The translations under genes were made by a program, and so were the position numbers. The notes below the pieces were generated by a model that searched no databases, had not been told where the DNA came from, and saw nothing but the letters and a program-made list of their open reading frames with translations. A stretch of 32,242 bases of DNA from NCBI GenBank assembly GCA_016210055.1, contig JACQUZ010000091.1, positions 1 through 32,242 of the forward strand. The letters run 5' to 3'. The DNA is from Deltaproteobacteria bacterium (GTDB lineage: Bacteria > Myxococcota_A > Polyangia > Haliangiales > SHYZ01). Of this stretch, positions 1 through 8,125 are shown piece after piece. How positions within the stretch are numbered: position 1 is the first letter of the stretch; every line of letters starts with the position of its first letter.

Positions 1-774
1 CTCCTCGCTCGCTGGCCGCCAGCCAGCTCCCTCGTCGCTCCTTCGGCTGCTTGCGTCAAGGCCGTCGGGCTCGGTCCACGGGTGAATAATCCGGGCTAGC
101 GCGCGTGTCGCGTTTTTCACGCCTTCCACGTGAGCGCCCGCTTCGCTCAGGCCAAGCTGCTTGCCAATGTACTTGACCATCGCCACCCGAAATCCGGCCT
201 TTCCAAGGCATGCGGCCATCTCGTCTCGTCGGTACAGGTACTGGTAGAAGACCATGTCGGCTACCGACGCGTTGTCGTGGGTAGGCAAGAAGAGCTCTTT
301 GAGCTCGAGGAGCAAGTTTTGGAACGGCACCGTGAGGAGGAGGGTCCCGCCAGGACGAATGACCCGCGCCAGCTCTCGGAGCGCTGCTTCCGGCCCAGAC
401 TGAAAGTGCTCGACGACGCCGAGCGAGAGGGCTCCATCGAAGCAGTGATCGCGAAAGGGCATCTCGACTACCGAGCCCTGGAGAACCCCGAGCTGGGGCT
501 CGACATGCCTTGCGGCGACCAGGCCCGCGCGCGCGAAATCGACCCCCACGACCCGGCGGCCAGCGCGTGAGAGGGCGAGGCAATACTTCCCCGTGCCGCA
601 CCCGGCTTCGAGGAGCCGAGACCCCCTCGCAAATACTCGCAGCGCCACGGGAAGGATTCCTTCCCACCGCACGTCCGCGAGCATTTTCTCCTCGTCGTAG
701 TCCTGCCATTGGGTCTCCCAGTAATACCGCTGGTAGTCCGTGCTCACGGAGTACGGATGGTCAACTCGCCGCAT
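1..774 (-). CDS. Class I SAM-dependent methyltransferase, 3' end outside window
   Basis: The reading frame is open from an ATG at 774 down to position 1 with no stop, giving 258 visible residues; the gene continues past the left edge. About residues 53-62 read LLEAGCGTGK, the glycine-rich SAM-binding motif I of the Methyltransf_11/25 families. This is followed by VVGVDFA (motif II acidic residue) and LARVIRPGGTLLLTVP (post-motif III region). The N-terminus, with a YYWETQWQDYDEEK stretch, resembles methyltransferases acting on small molecules, lipids or glycans, but the substrate cannot be read from sequence. It is divergent from modA with 65 bp between starts and shows no obvious Shine-Dalgarno. 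A GTG nine codons in (STDYQ region) is an alternative start. The fold is secure; the role is unknown. Confidence 0.8.
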   Translation of the reverse strand, partial: MRRVDHPYSVSTDYQRYYWETQWQDYDEEKMLADVRWEGILPVALRVFARGSRLLEAGCGTGKYCLALSRAGRRVVGVDFARAGLVAARHVEPQLGVLQGSVVEMPFRDHCFDGALSLGVVEHFQSGPEAALRELARVIRPGGTLLLTVPFQNLLLELKELFLPTHDNASVADMVFYQYLYRRDEMAACLGKAGFRVAMVKYIGKQLGLSEAGAHVEGVKNATRALARIIHPWTEPDGLDASSRRSDEGAGWRPASEE

Positions 775-825
775 GCCATGGTTTTCGGCAGGACCATGCG
801 GGATGCCACGGGCATTCCTGAATGC

Positions 826-831
826 TATGGT
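826..831 (+). promoter_or_regulatory. Candidate -10 element of modA (leaderless start)
   Basis: TATGGT preceded by TGC (extended -10 form, TGCTATGGT) ends exactly 8 nt before the ATG at 840. No Shine-Dalgarno lies between, so transcription would begin at or beside the start codon. No convincing -35 is visible. This is inference from position and from the same spacing at other genes in the window. Confidence 0.35.
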
Positions 832-839
832 GCGCGGGC

Positions 840-1613
840 ATGGCTCGGGTCGTACCAGTCTTGGCAACTGCTCTGCTTCTCTGCATCCTGGCGTGCGCCA
901 AGCAAGCAGAAGACGCGACCCTCACAGTTGCGACCGCCACCAGCCTGCGCCATGTCATGCCCCGGCTTCTCCGCACCTTTGAGCAGCGGGGTGGAGGGTC
1001 AGTGCGGTTCACCGTCGGCGCCTCGGGCGACCTGCGCAAGCAGGTGGAGGGGGGAGCTCCCATCGATGCAGTGCTCATGGCGAGCAGCACGCCGGTGGAT
1101 CGCCTGATGAGCAGTGGCCACGTCGATCCTGGCACGCGCCGGGTCGTGGCGAAAAACCAGCTCATCCTGATTGGACCCAAGGGAGGGCCGTCGGTGGGTT
1201 TCCGTGACCTGGATCGACTGGGCGCCGATGCGCGCGTCGCGATCGGTGACCCTGGGGCTGTGCCAGCCGGAGAGTACGCTCGCCAGGCACTTCAGGCCCT
1301 GGGAAAATGGGACTCGCTCGCCGGGAAGCTCGTCTTCGCTGGGGACGTGTCCCAGGTCTTGGCCCTCGTGCGGCGCGGGGAGGTCACCGCGGCCGTGGTG
1401 TATCGGACTGAGATCAAGGGCCTCCCCGATATCGTTGTCCTCGACGAGGCCCAGGGGGAATGGTCCCCCACGCCAGTGATTGTCGGCGCCGTGGTCCGAG
1501 GCGAAGGGGCACAAGGCGCACCGCGTGCCGAGCGCGCCCGCAAGTTCCTCGACTTTCTCTCTGGTGCAGAAGGGCGGGCCATCCTGTTGGAGCACGGCTT
1601 CTTACCGCCATGA
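840..1613 (+). CDS. modA: Molybdate ABC transporter, substrate-binding lipoprotein ModA
   Basis: Periplasmic molybdate/tungstate-binding protein that delivers the oxyanion to the ModB-ModC permease. The N-terminus MARVVPVLATALLLCILAC is a lipoprotein signal with lipobox ILAC, the acylated Cys being residue 19. The mature part begins LTVATATSLRHVMPRL, the usual ModA opening (an A-T/A-S-L motif contacts the oxyanion), and continues with VRFTVGASGDLRKQVEGGAP, which corresponds to the ModA GSSGxLxxQIxxGAP segment. AAVVYRTEI matches the conserved GIVYxTDA region. The total of 257 aa is normal for ModA. An in-frame ATG at 822 would add six residues; 840 is preferred because it gives a compact signal peptide and sits 8 nt after a -10-like hexamer. 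First gene of modABC; modB follows after 26 bp. Confidence 0.88.
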   Translation: MARVVPVLATALLLCILACAKQAEDATLTVATATSLRHVMPRLLRTFEQRGGGSVRFTVGASGDLRKQVEGGAPIDAVLMASSTPVDRLMSSGHVDPGTRRVVAKNQLILIGPKGGPSVGFRDLDRLGADARVAIGDPGAVPAGEYARQALQALGKWDSLAGKLVFAGDVSQVLALVRRGEVTAAVVYRTEIKGLPDIVVLDEAQGEWSPTPVIVGAVVRGEGAQGAPRAERARKFLDFLSGAEGRAILLEHGFLPP

Positions 1614-1639
1614 CTTGCATCGGATAGTCTAGGATCACG

Positions 1640-2305
1640 TTGAGTCCCAATCACTCATTCCCGATTCTTCTTTCCGCCAAAATCGGCCTGACGGCGCTCC
1701 TCATCGTCACGCCGGTTGGCTTGCTGCTCGCGTGGCTTCAGGCGCGGAAGCGGTATCCAGGACGTGGGGTCGTGGACGCGCTGATTCTCCTTCCCATGGT
1801 GTTGCCACCTTCTGTCGTCGGCTTTTTCCTCGTGGCCCTCCTCGGCCGGCGGGGCGCAATCGGCCGCTGGCTGGACCAGTGGTTCGACCTCCGAATCATC
1901 TTCACGCCAAAGGCCGCGGTGATTGCGTCCTCGGTGGTCGCGCTTCCCATGCTGATAAAAACCCTGCAGCCCGCTATCGAGGTCGTCCCTGAGGAGCTCG
2001 AAAAAGTGGGCCGCACCTTGGGATTGTCCCCCTTCTCGACGTTCTTTCGCGTCACGCTTCCCGCGGCCTGGCGGGGGCTGATGGCTGGCCTGGTCTTAGC
2101 CTTTGCGCGGGCGATCGGCGAATTTGGTGCGACCCTTATGTTTGCCGGGAACATCCCTGGGCAGACCAATACGATGCCCCTCGAGATCTTCGCCGCATAC
2201 CAGGCAGGAGACGACGGCAGGGCGCTCCTTTACGTGGTCACCCTTTCGGCAATATCCTGCCTCGTGGTCTTCCTCGCGGCACGTCTCCGGGAGGCTCGGA
2301 CGTGA
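1640..2305 (+). CDS. modB: Molybdate ABC transporter permease ModB
   Basis: Inner-membrane permease of the molybdate importer, 221 aa, the normal ModB length, with about five hydrophobic segments. LPMVLPPSVVGFFLVALLG is the typical ModB signature. Residues around 135-175 carry the EAA loop (EELEKVGRTLGLSPFSTFFR followed by a TLPAAWRGL stretch and ARAIGEFGATLMFAGNIPG) that contacts the ATPase. The start is a TTG at 1640, with AGGA at 1631-1634 as ribosome binding site; no in-frame ATG precedes the first membrane segment. Its last four bases overlap the GTG of modC, indicating translational coupling. Confidence 0.9.
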   Translation: MSPNHSFPILLSAKIGLTALLIVTPVGLLLAWLQARKRYPGRGVVDALILLPMVLPPSVVGFFLVALLGRRGAIGRWLDQWFDLRIIFTPKAAVIASSVVALPMLIKTLQPAIEVVPEELEKVGRTLGLSPFSTFFRVTLPAAWRGLMAGLVLAFARAIGEFGATLMFAGNIPGQTNTMPLEIFAAYQAGDDGRALLYVVTLSAISCLVVFLAARLREART

Positions 2306-3180
2306 CGACGGGATTGCCACTCGCCCTCGAGGCTAGGCTTGTGGTTTCGGTGAACTCCACGGGGCCAGCCACGAGGTTCGTCGTGTCCTCGGAGATTGCC
2401 CACAAGCGCGGGGTGCTCGTCTTTTTCGGCCCGTCCGGTGCCGGCAAGTCGCTCACGCTCCAGGCCCTCGCAGGCTTGCGAGAGCCCAGCTCTGGCTTCC
2501 TCCGGGTGGGCGACGAGACGCTGTTTGACAGCGAGCGCGGCGTGAACGTTCCCGCCCACAAGCGCCGCGTCGGGTATGTCCCGCAGCACGACTCGCTGTT
2601 TCCGTTTCACGACGTCGCCGAGAACGTCTCCTTCGGCCTGCCGCGTAGGCACAGGCGGAAAAACAACCCAGTCGTCGCTGGGCTCTTGGAAGAGCTAGGC
2701 ATCGCACATCTGGCAGGGGCAAGGCCGAGCTCTCTTTCTGGCGGAGAGCGGCAGCGGGTCGCGCTCGCGCGGGCGCTGGCAGTGAAGCCACGCCTGCTTC
2801 TCCTCGATGAGCCGTTGGCCGCCATCGACCAGGAGGGGCGCAGCGCACTTCGTCGGGTCCTCAGCGAGACTCTCGAGCGGCATGCCATGCCGGCGGTGCT
2901 CGTGACCCACGACCCCGAGGAGGCGGTGGCTCTCGGCGATACACTTGTCCGCTTTGAGAGAGGGCGTACGGTCGAGGCCGGCCCGCCTGCGCAGGTGCTT
3001 GGCCGCGACGCAATGGTCCGAATTTCGGGCACGCGCGCCGGAGAGATCCGAATCGACGGCGACCATGCGGAGGTCCGGCTCAGCGACGCGCTCGTCCGCG
3101 CGCCAGCCTCGCTTCTCCCTTCCGGCGATCAGGAAGTGCGCCTGGACCTGGTTGCTCGCGTTCGCGGGCAGTCCTCGTGA
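2302..3180 (+). CDS. modC: Molybdate ABC transporter ATP-binding protein ModC
   Basis: Cytoplasmic ATPase that powers ModB. All ABC motifs are visible: Walker A GPSGAGKS (43-50), Q-loop GYVPQHDSLFP, signature LSGGERQR (145-152), Walker B LLLLDEP (165-171) and switch histidine VTHDPEEA (H203). GTG start in GTGA overlap with modB. At 292 aa it is shorter than well-studied ModC proteins of about 350 aa. The C-terminal part (about 230-292) is a brief beta-rich tail, so the regulatory MOP (molybdate-binding) domain is reduced or lacking a repeat. No modE regulator and no molybdenum-cofactor or molybdoenzyme gene is in the window. The 19-bp gap to the convergent metallophosphoesterase gene holds no clear terminator. 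Confidence 0.9.
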   Translation: MTTGLPLALEARLVVSVNSTGPATRFVVSSEIAHKRGVLVFFGPSGAGKSLTLQALAGLREPSSGFLRVGDETLFDSERGVNVPAHKRRVGYVPQHDSLFPFHDVAENVSFGLPRRHRRKNNPVVAGLLEELGIAHLAGARPSSLSGGERQRVALARALAVKPRLLLLDEPLAAIDQEGRSALRRVLSETLERHAMPAVLVTHDPEEAVALGDTLVRFERGRTVEAGPPAQVLGRDAMVRISGTRAGEIRIDGDHAEVRLSDALVRAPASLLPSGDQEVRLDLVARVRGQSS

Positions 3181-3199
3181 GACGCCATGGGCGCAGGGC

Positions 3200-4393
3200 C
3201 TACCCGATCCCTCTCTCTGACTCGAGAACGATTTTGGTGATTTCAGAGCGAGTCCCCAGTCGCATCGGCGGGCCCCAAAAACCCGTGCCGGGGCTCGTGT
3301 AAAGGGTCATGTCCCCGACGCGGTCAAGGCCGGCGACAAAGGGCTGCTGGAGGGCGACAATGTACTTGAAAGGCCAGATCTGGCCACCGTGGGTGTGCCC
3401 CGAGAGCTGAAGGCCCACTCCCAGGCGTGCCGCCTCGAAGGCCGCCCGAGGCTGGTGGGCGAGCAGCACCAGCTCGCGCGACGGATCGCGCCCAGCGAGT
3501 GCCCTGGGGAGATCGGGTCCGTGACCCCTAGCCAGGCGACGAGCCGAGTAGTCGTCCACGCCGGCGAGATCGAAGCTAGAGGCATCCTCCCCAACCTGCA
3601 CCCGCTCATTCCGAAGGACGCGCACGCCCAGGCGTGAGAGCTCGGCGATCCAGGGGTCGGCACCCGAGTAGTACTCGTGGTTCCCGGTGACGAAGAACAC
3701 GCCGTGCTTGGCCTGCAGGTTGGCGATGGGCGAGACCGCCCGCCTGAGCTGCTCGACGGTGCCATCGACGAGGTCTCCCGTGATCGCGATGACGTCGGGC
3801 TTGAGGGCATTGGTGCGGTCGACCACGTCAGCGACGAATTCCGGTCCGAGCATGGGCCCGACATGCATGTCCGTGAGCTGGACGATGGTCGTCCCGTCGA
3901 GCTCACGAGGAAGGCGGGCGAGTCTCACTCGAATCTCGCGGACACGTGGGCGGGACAGGCCCGATTCCAACGCCAGGGCGCTGGCCCCGAGCGCCGCCAC
4001 CGTGGCCGCGCCGCCGAACACGCGCGCGATGAACAGGCGACGCTCGGGCATTTTCGGCCCGAGTCGCGTTCCTCCTGCCCGCGTCGCGACGTCGCCGGCG
4101 AACCGCAGGAGGTCCGCGGCCAGGAGGTTCAGGATGAGCAGGAAAAGGATGCCCAACCACGTGTACGCGGGAAAGCAGATCACCCTGCCCACGGACCTGG
4201 GGAACGCGCGCATGGTAATGAAGGAAAGCAGGACGCTCGCCGCAAGCCCGACCAGGGCGAGCGTCGCCGCACGAGCCAGGTGGCGAGGGAGCCCCGTGTC
4301 CCTGACGAGGCGTGCCCAGACGTAGTAGTGCATGAGCGCCATGAGGCCCGTGGCGACGAGAAAGAACAAGGTGACCCGGACCGCGTAGGGCAT
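3200..4393 (-). CDS. Membrane-anchored calcineurin-like metallophosphoesterase (YkuE/YaeI-like)
   Basis: Binuclear-metal phosphoesterase tethered to the membrane, 397 aa. Residues 1-100 hold three to four hydrophobic helices (7-23, 41-60, 70-95), with another near 122-142. The catalytic domain follows with the complete motif set: QLTDMHVGP (D175, H177), ITGDLVDG (206-211), TGNHEYYSG (GNHE 237-240), LLAHQP (about 311) and SGHTHGGQIWP (332-340). This arrangement fits the YkuE/YaeI family, whose characterised members act on lipid-linked or nucleotide phosphate esters; the substrate here is unknown. ATG start with no Shine-Dalgarno and GATAAC 8 nt upstream. Divergent from the response regulator gene. 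Confidence 0.88.
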   Translation of the reverse strand: MPYAVRVTLFFLVATGLMALMHYYVWARLVRDTGLPRHLARAATLALVGLAASVLLSFITMRAFPRSVGRVICFPAYTWLGILFLLILNLLAADLLRFAGDVATRAGGTRLGPKMPERRLFIARVFGGAATVAALGASALALESGLSRPRVREIRVRLARLPRELDGTTIVQLTDMHVGPMLGPEFVADVVDRTNALKPDVIAITGDLVDGTVEQLRRAVSPIANLQAKHGVFFVTGNHEYYSGADPWIAELSRLGVRVLRNERVQVGEDASSFDLAGVDDYSARRLARGHGPDLPRALAGRDPSRELVLLAHQPRAAFEAARLGVGLQLSGHTHGGQIWPFKYIVALQQPFVAGLDRVGDMTLYTSPGTGFWGPPMRLGTRSEITKIVLESERGIG

Positions 4394-4401
4394 GACTTCA
4401 T

Positions 4402-4407
4402 GTTATC
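4402..4407 (-). promoter_or_regulatory. Candidate -10 element of the metallophosphoesterase gene
   Basis: On the minus strand GATAAC is followed by 8 nt and then the ATG at 4393. No Shine-Dalgarno is present in between, consistent with a leaderless message. Supported by spacing only. Confidence 0.3.
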
Positions 4408-4481
4408 GGAAAAGTGCCAAGGGGCGAGGTCGGAGAGCCCAGCAGATTGCGGGCTCGTCCCGAGGAGCTAATTGATAATTG

Positions 4482-4856
4482 ATGGCGTCCGTGATGGTCA
4501 TTGACGACGACGCCGACGTTGTCGAGGCGATCTCGATGGTCCTTACGCTCGAGGGTTTCGGTGTCCTCGTCGCCGAGAGTGAACACGACGCCTTGGCTCT
4601 CGCCGACGCGCATCGCCCGTGCCTAATTCTTGTCGACTTTCGCATGCCGGGAATCGATCCCGAGCGGCTAATCACAAAGCTGCACGAGCGGGTATCCACC
4701 CTTGTTGTGCTGTGCACCGGGGCTGATGTGGCCAAGGGGGTGTTTCAGAAGTCTGGAGCCGACGTGCTCCTGCGCAAGCCGTTCACCATTGACGAGCTTC
4801 TGGAGATAGCCAAGGAGGCAGCGAAGACCTATCCAGCGCCGGTCGCCACGCCTTGA
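4482..4856 (+). CDS. Single-domain response regulator (CheY-like receiver)
   Basis: Phospho-receiver protein without an output domain, 124 aa. The acidic pocket VIDDDAD (D8-D10) is followed by LVDFRMPG with phospho-acceptor D52, CTG with T79, and LLRKPFT with conserved K99, so all catalytic residues of a receiver are present. The alpha4-beta5 region (VFQKSGADVLLRKPF) is canonical. No histidine kinase is adjacent, so this is an orphan regulator, common in myxobacteria. ATG at 4482 is preferred over an in-frame TTG three bases earlier. A GAGGAG at 4462-4467 lies rather far upstream (14 nt), and an AT-rich island sits between. Its 3' end overlaps the convergent acyl-CoA synthetase gene by 28 bp. 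Confidence 0.88.
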   Translation: MASVMVIDDDADVVEAISMVLTLEGFGVLVAESEHDALALADAHRPCLILVDFRMPGIDPERLITKLHERVSTLVVLCTGADVAKGVFQKSGADVLLRKPFTIDELLEIAKEAAKTYPAPVATP

Positions 4857-6595
4857 GCAGCCTTGGGCTCGCTGTACATCTCTTCAATCAGCGAGCCGTA
4901 GCGGTCGTTAACGATCTTGCGCTTCACCTTCAGCGTCGGTGTGAGCTCTCCGGCCTCTTGCGTGAGCTCACCCGGAAGCAGTCGGATTTTCTTGATCCGC
5001 TCATAGCTGGCCATCTCTTGGTTCTTGTTATTCACGATCTCTTGCACCATGGCCACGAGATCGGCTTCGCTCCGCGACGAGCGGAGCTCCGGCGTTACGG
5101 CGACGAGCGCCGTGAGGTACGGCCGTCGGTCGCCGATGACCACCACCTGCGAGATGCGGGGGTCGGTCTTCACCATGTTCTCGATGTTCTGGGGCGCCAC
5201 GTTCTTGCCGGCCGCAGTAATGATGAGGTCCTTCTTGCGGTCGATGATGAAGTAGTAGCCGTCGGCATCCTTGCGGGCGATATCGCCGGTGCGGAAGTAC
5301 CCGTCGGCGGTGAAGCTGCCCTTGGTCGCTTCCTCGTCCTTGTAGTAGCCCGAAAACACCATGGGACCACGGATGAGAATTTCGCCGTCGTCATCCAAGC
5401 GCATGTCGACATCGGGTAGTGGCTTGCCAATCGACCCAAACCGGCTCGCCCCCGGCAAGTTGAGCGAGGCGGCGCCACAGGTCTCAGTCATTCCCCAGCC
5501 CTCGAGGATGGTGATCCCCGCCGCGTCGAAGAACGAGAGGATGTCCTTCGCGATCGGCGCTCCGCCGGTGATGAACAGCCTTACCCGGCCACCAAGTCGG
5601 TCGCGTAGCTTTTGGAATACCAGCTTGCTGCCGAGCGCGTGCTCGATCTCCATGCGGCGTGGCACGGACTCATGGGCTTGGCGAAGGTGCGAGACTCCGA
5701 GCCCGGTCTTGACGGCCCAGTCGAAAATCTTTTTCCGCAATGCCGGGCCTGCCGCTGCCTGATCGTGGACACGCGCGTAGACCTTTTCAAAGATACGCGG
5801 CACCGCAGCCACGATGCTCGGTCGGCACGCAGCCATGTCCTCTGCCACGGTGTCCAGGGATCGGGCGAAGGATCCCGGAATTCCTTTCCAGAAGCCATGG
5901 TAGGACACGATCTTCTGGAGCACGTGAGCGAGGGGCAGGAAGATGAAGCCGGTGTCATCTTCCTTGACCTGCAGAACGCGGTCGACGGAATGAAGCTCGG
6001 CCATCAAGTTCCCATGGGTGAGCATGGCTCCCTTTGGTGGGCCCGTCGTTCCCGAGGTGTACACGAAGGTCGCCGCATCCTCGAGGCGCAGCTTTGCCAC
6101 GCGCTCCATTGGATCGTGCTTGGCGGCGCGCCCCTTGCTGAGGACTTCGGATAGCGACATCTTCTCACCACCCAGGCTTACGCCCGCGGGGTCGATAATG
6201 ATGATCTTCTCGATCCGCGGGAGCTGCGACCGCACCGACTCGATCTTGGCGAGTTGCTTCTTGTCTTCGACGACGACGAAGCGCGAGTCCGAGTGAGCCA
6301 CGATGTACCGCGACTGATCAGCGGTCATCGTCGGGTAGACACCGACCGTGATGCCGCCAGCCGCCAGGGTCCCGAGGTCGCAGATCGCCCATTCCCAACG
6401 AGTCTGGGAAATAATCGAAAGCGAGTCCCCTTTCTCGTGCCCCATGGACATGAGCCCCGACGCGAAATCACTGGCGAGCCCTGCGGCGGTACGCCAGCCC
6501 ATCGGGACCCATTGGCCCCCTGTGTTGAAACGGAAGATCGGAGTCGACCCAAAATGGTCGGCGTTGGCAAAGAAACGGGAGATGACGGTCTCCAT
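4829..6595 (-). CDS. Long-chain acyl-CoA synthetase (AMP-forming, FadD15-like)
   Basis: Activates fatty acids to acyl-CoA through an acyl-adenylate. 588 aa, the length of the FadD15/FACS group. The P-loop YTSGTTGPPKGAMLTHGNL lies near residues 179-197; GWGMTETCGAASLN is motif A5; YFRTGDIARKDADGYYFIID and RKKDLIITAAGKNVAPQNIE are motifs A7-A8 at the C-terminal hinge. The start is the ATG at 6595: AAGGAGG at 6602-6608 ends 6 nt before it, while an upstream GTG at 6601 abuts the Shine-Dalgarno directly. Third gene of a minus-strand run; the stop codon of the lamin-tail-like gene overlaps this Shine-Dalgarno, so the two are co-transcribed. Chain-length preference cannot be read. Confidence 0.92.
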   Translation of the reverse strand: METVISRFFANADHFGSTPIFRFNTGGQWVPMGWRTAAGLASDFASGLMSMGHEKGDSLSIISQTRWEWAICDLGTLAAGGITVGVYPTMTADQSRYIVAHSDSRFVVVEDKKQLAKIESVRSQLPRIEKIIIIDPAGVSLGGEKMSLSEVLSKGRAAKHDPMERVAKLRLEDAATFVYTSGTTGPPKGAMLTHGNLMAELHSVDRVLQVKEDDTGFIFLPLAHVLQKIVSYHGFWKGIPGSFARSLDTVAEDMAACRPSIVAAVPRIFEKVYARVHDQAAAGPALRKKIFDWAVKTGLGVSHLRQAHESVPRRMEIEHALGSKLVFQKLRDRLGGRVRLFITGGAPIAKDILSFFDAAGITILEGWGMTETCGAASLNLPGASRFGSIGKPLPDVDMRLDDDGEILIRGPMVFSGYYKDEEATKGSFTADGYFRTGDIARKDADGYYFIIDRKKDLIITAAGKNVAPQNIENMVKTDPRISQVVVIGDRRPYLTALVAVTPELRSSRSEADLVAMVQEIVNNKNQEMASYERIKKIRLLPGELTQEAGELTPTLKVKRKIVNDRYGSLIEEMYSEPKAAQGVATGAG

Positions 6596-6606
6596 CGACA
6601 CCCTCC

Positions 6607-7011
6607 TTAGGCTCCGTGCTGTGATGATTCCGTGGGCTCGAAAGTCGCTCGCGCCAGCTCATGTTGCTTGAGAAACATGGCGATCACCGTTGAGCGTCTC
6701 GAAAAAATGGGCGAACCGAGAAAGAGATGATAGTTGCGTATCCCTTCGTCCTCCTGGGGCGGCTCGCCGTGGGCCTTCTTGCTGGGGTTTCCCGAAACCA
6801 CGCGCACCTTCTCGCCGGGTGCCACGGTAAATCCGGGATCCAGGGTTCCCAGCTGCTTTAGGCGGCTGGACTTCGCTCCCCCCTGGCCAACGCCGATGGT
6901 GCAGCCTGCAGTGGAAAAAGGCTTGCTGCCCGTGTTCTCGACGACAAACCACTCCTCGTTCAGCGAACCCTCCGCTTTCGCGGGGTGGATTTCGCAGATG
7001 ACGATAACCAT
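6607..7011 (-). CDS. Lamin-tail-domain-like protein
   Basis: 134 aa, mostly one beta-sandwich. The pattern of an opening ICEIHP strand, then NEEWFVVENTGSKPFSTAGC, then LGTLDPGFTVAPGEKVRVVSG and a closing RNYHLFLGSPIF segment is that of the lamin tail (LTD) fold: an EWVEL-like strand, a D/S-L-x-G-W turn and a loop before the last strands. There is no signal peptide, unlike most bacterial LTD proteins, so it is probably cytoplasmic. TAGACT lies 8 nt before the ATG. Only 11 bp separate its stop from the acyl-CoA synthetase start, suggesting co-expression; no functional link is evident. The family assignment is by pattern and moderately sure. Confidence 0.6.
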   Translation of the reverse strand: MVIVICEIHPAKAEGSLNEEWFVVENTGSKPFSTAGCTIGVGQGGAKSSRLKQLGTLDPGFTVAPGEKVRVVSGNPSKKAHGEPPQEDEGIRNYHLFLGSPIFSRRSTVIAMFLKQHELARATFEPTESSQHGA

Positions 7012-7019
7012 GGGGCAGG

Positions 7020-7025
7020 AGTCTA
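7020..7025 (-). promoter_or_regulatory. Candidate -10 element (TAGACT) upstream of the lamin-tail-like gene
   Basis: TAGACT on the minus strand ends 8 nt before the ATG at 7011, with no Shine-Dalgarno between. If real, this gene and the acyl-CoA synthetase gene can be transcribed independently of the Rieske-like gene upstream. Confidence 0.35.
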
Positions 7026-7052
7026 CTATGAGGATGTCGAAAGGCGAAGGGT

Positions 7053-7409
7053 TTAGGAAATACGGCCCCTTGGCGGACCGGGAGGGCGTCTTTGGCGTGG
7101 CTCCTCTCCGGGATGGACGTGCCCTTCCTCGATGAGCACGTAGATGCCGGTCGCGTCGGTGAACACTTGATAGCTCAGCTCGTCGGTTCGGAGGCGCGCC
7201 GGGCTGTCCTCGATTCCCACGTCGAACCTGTGGCCCGGCATCTCGCAGGTGGTATCTAGGTGCCCTGTGAGGTAGCGCGGCCAGGTGCCCGTAGCAACAT
7301 AGCGGCCTTCAACGTTGTAGATGGTCACCTCCCGGCCTTCGACCTCGAGCGTCTTCCCCTTGCCGGGGGGTAGCTCGTCAAGCTCCGCAACTTTCACGAG
7401 GTGGGGCAT
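7053..7409 (-). CDS. Rieske-fold protein with degenerate cluster-binding motifs
   Basis: 118 aa cytoplasmic protein with the strand order of small Rieske ferredoxins: KVAELDELPPGKGKTLEVEG, then REVTIYNVEGRYVATG, then CEMPGHRFDVG and a closing YQVFTDATGIYVLIEE. In a working Rieske domain the middle carries C-x-H and C-x-x-H, typically CPHxG and CPLHGWRFD. Here the first pair is absent (ATGTWPRYLTG occupies that place), and in the second only the Cys remains: CEMPGHRFD has Pro where His should be. Three of four [2Fe-2S] ligands are therefore lost and a redox role is unlikely. It heads the minus-strand run toward the acyl-CoA synthetase. TAGATC lies 9 nt upstream of the ATG. Confidence 0.6.
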   Translation of the reverse strand: MPHLVKVAELDELPPGKGKTLEVEGREVTIYNVEGRYVATGTWPRYLTGHLDTTCEMPGHRFDVGIEDSPARLRTDELSYQVFTDATGIYVLIEEGHVHPGEEPRQRRPPGPPRGRIS

Positions 7410-7474
7410 GGTCTTGAAGATCTAGGCGGGAGAGCCAACATTTCCACCGCAACAGCGGTAAAATGGCTTGGCCG

Positions 7475-8125
7475 ATGAGCAGCGAGGATATCAAGTTTGC
7501 CGTGGTCGCCATGTCCGCGGTGTTCTTCGTGGTCGATCCACTGGCGGCGATCCCCATTTTCTTGACCATCACCTCTGGTGATTTGACGGAAGCGAAGAAA
7601 CGGATCGCTGCCAGGACCTCGCTGGCGGTGCTCATCACCTTGACGACCTTCGCTCTTGCCGGCGGCTTGATTTTCAAGGCCTTCGGGATCTCGCTCGGGG
7701 CGTTCAAGATCGCCGGCGGGCTCATGATTTTCCTGATGGCGGTCGACATGATGCGCGCCCAGCCTTCGCCGACGCGCTCGACTGCCGAGGAACAAGAGGA
7801 GAGCGTGAACAAGGACGACGTGGCGATTGTCCCCATGGCAATTCCCATGCTCTCGGGCCCAGGCGCAATTGCCACGGTCATGGTGCTCATGAGCCGGGCC
7901 GCCTGGAAACCTGTTCAAGTGGTGAGCGTCTTTTTCGCGATCGCCAGCACGGCGCTCGCCACGTGGCTCCTCTTGCGGGCATCGGCACACGCCGAGCGAG
8001 TTCTTAGCAAGACCACGATCCGGGTGGTGGAGCGAATCATGGGCCTGCTCCTCGCAGCCATCGCGGTGGAGTTCGTTATCGGCGGGCTCAGGGATCTCTT
8101 GCCGACGATGCAGGGGCACCCTTAG
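7475..8125 (+). CDS. MarC family integral membrane protein
   Basis: 216 aa with six hydrophobic segments, the MarC/UPF0056 architecture. The N-terminus DIKFAVVAMSAVFFVVDPLA continues into AAIPIFLTIT, the family signature (FxxxDPxGxxPxF). The central VPMAIPMLSGPGAIATVMVL is the second conserved stretch (P-x-A-x-P-x-x-x-GPG). The biochemical function of MarC proteins is not established; they were once linked to multiple antibiotic resistance in E. coli, a link later withdrawn. ATG 7475 is preferred over ATG 7463: TAAAAT at 7459-7464 resembles a -10 and overlaps the first ATG, and homologues generally begin close to this point. The 3' end overlaps the convergent acetyltransferase by 38 bp. Confidence 0.85.
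   Translation: MSSEDIKFAVVAMSAVFFVVDPLAAIPIFLTITSGDLTEAKKRIAARTSLAVLITLTTFALAGGLIFKAFGISLGAFKIAGGLMIFLMAVDMMRAQPSPTRSTAEEQEESVNKDDVAIVPMAIPMLSGPGAIATVMVLMSRAAWKPVQVVSVFFAIASTALATWLLLRASAHAERVLSKTTIRVVERIMGLLLAAIAVEFVIGGLRDLLPTMQGHP

Noticed and set aside
56..709. 217-codon minus-strand frame starting MAGLRRGEN
   Set aside because: It is an alternate frame of the methyltransferase; the LEAGCGTGK-containing frame with start at 774 is the coding one.
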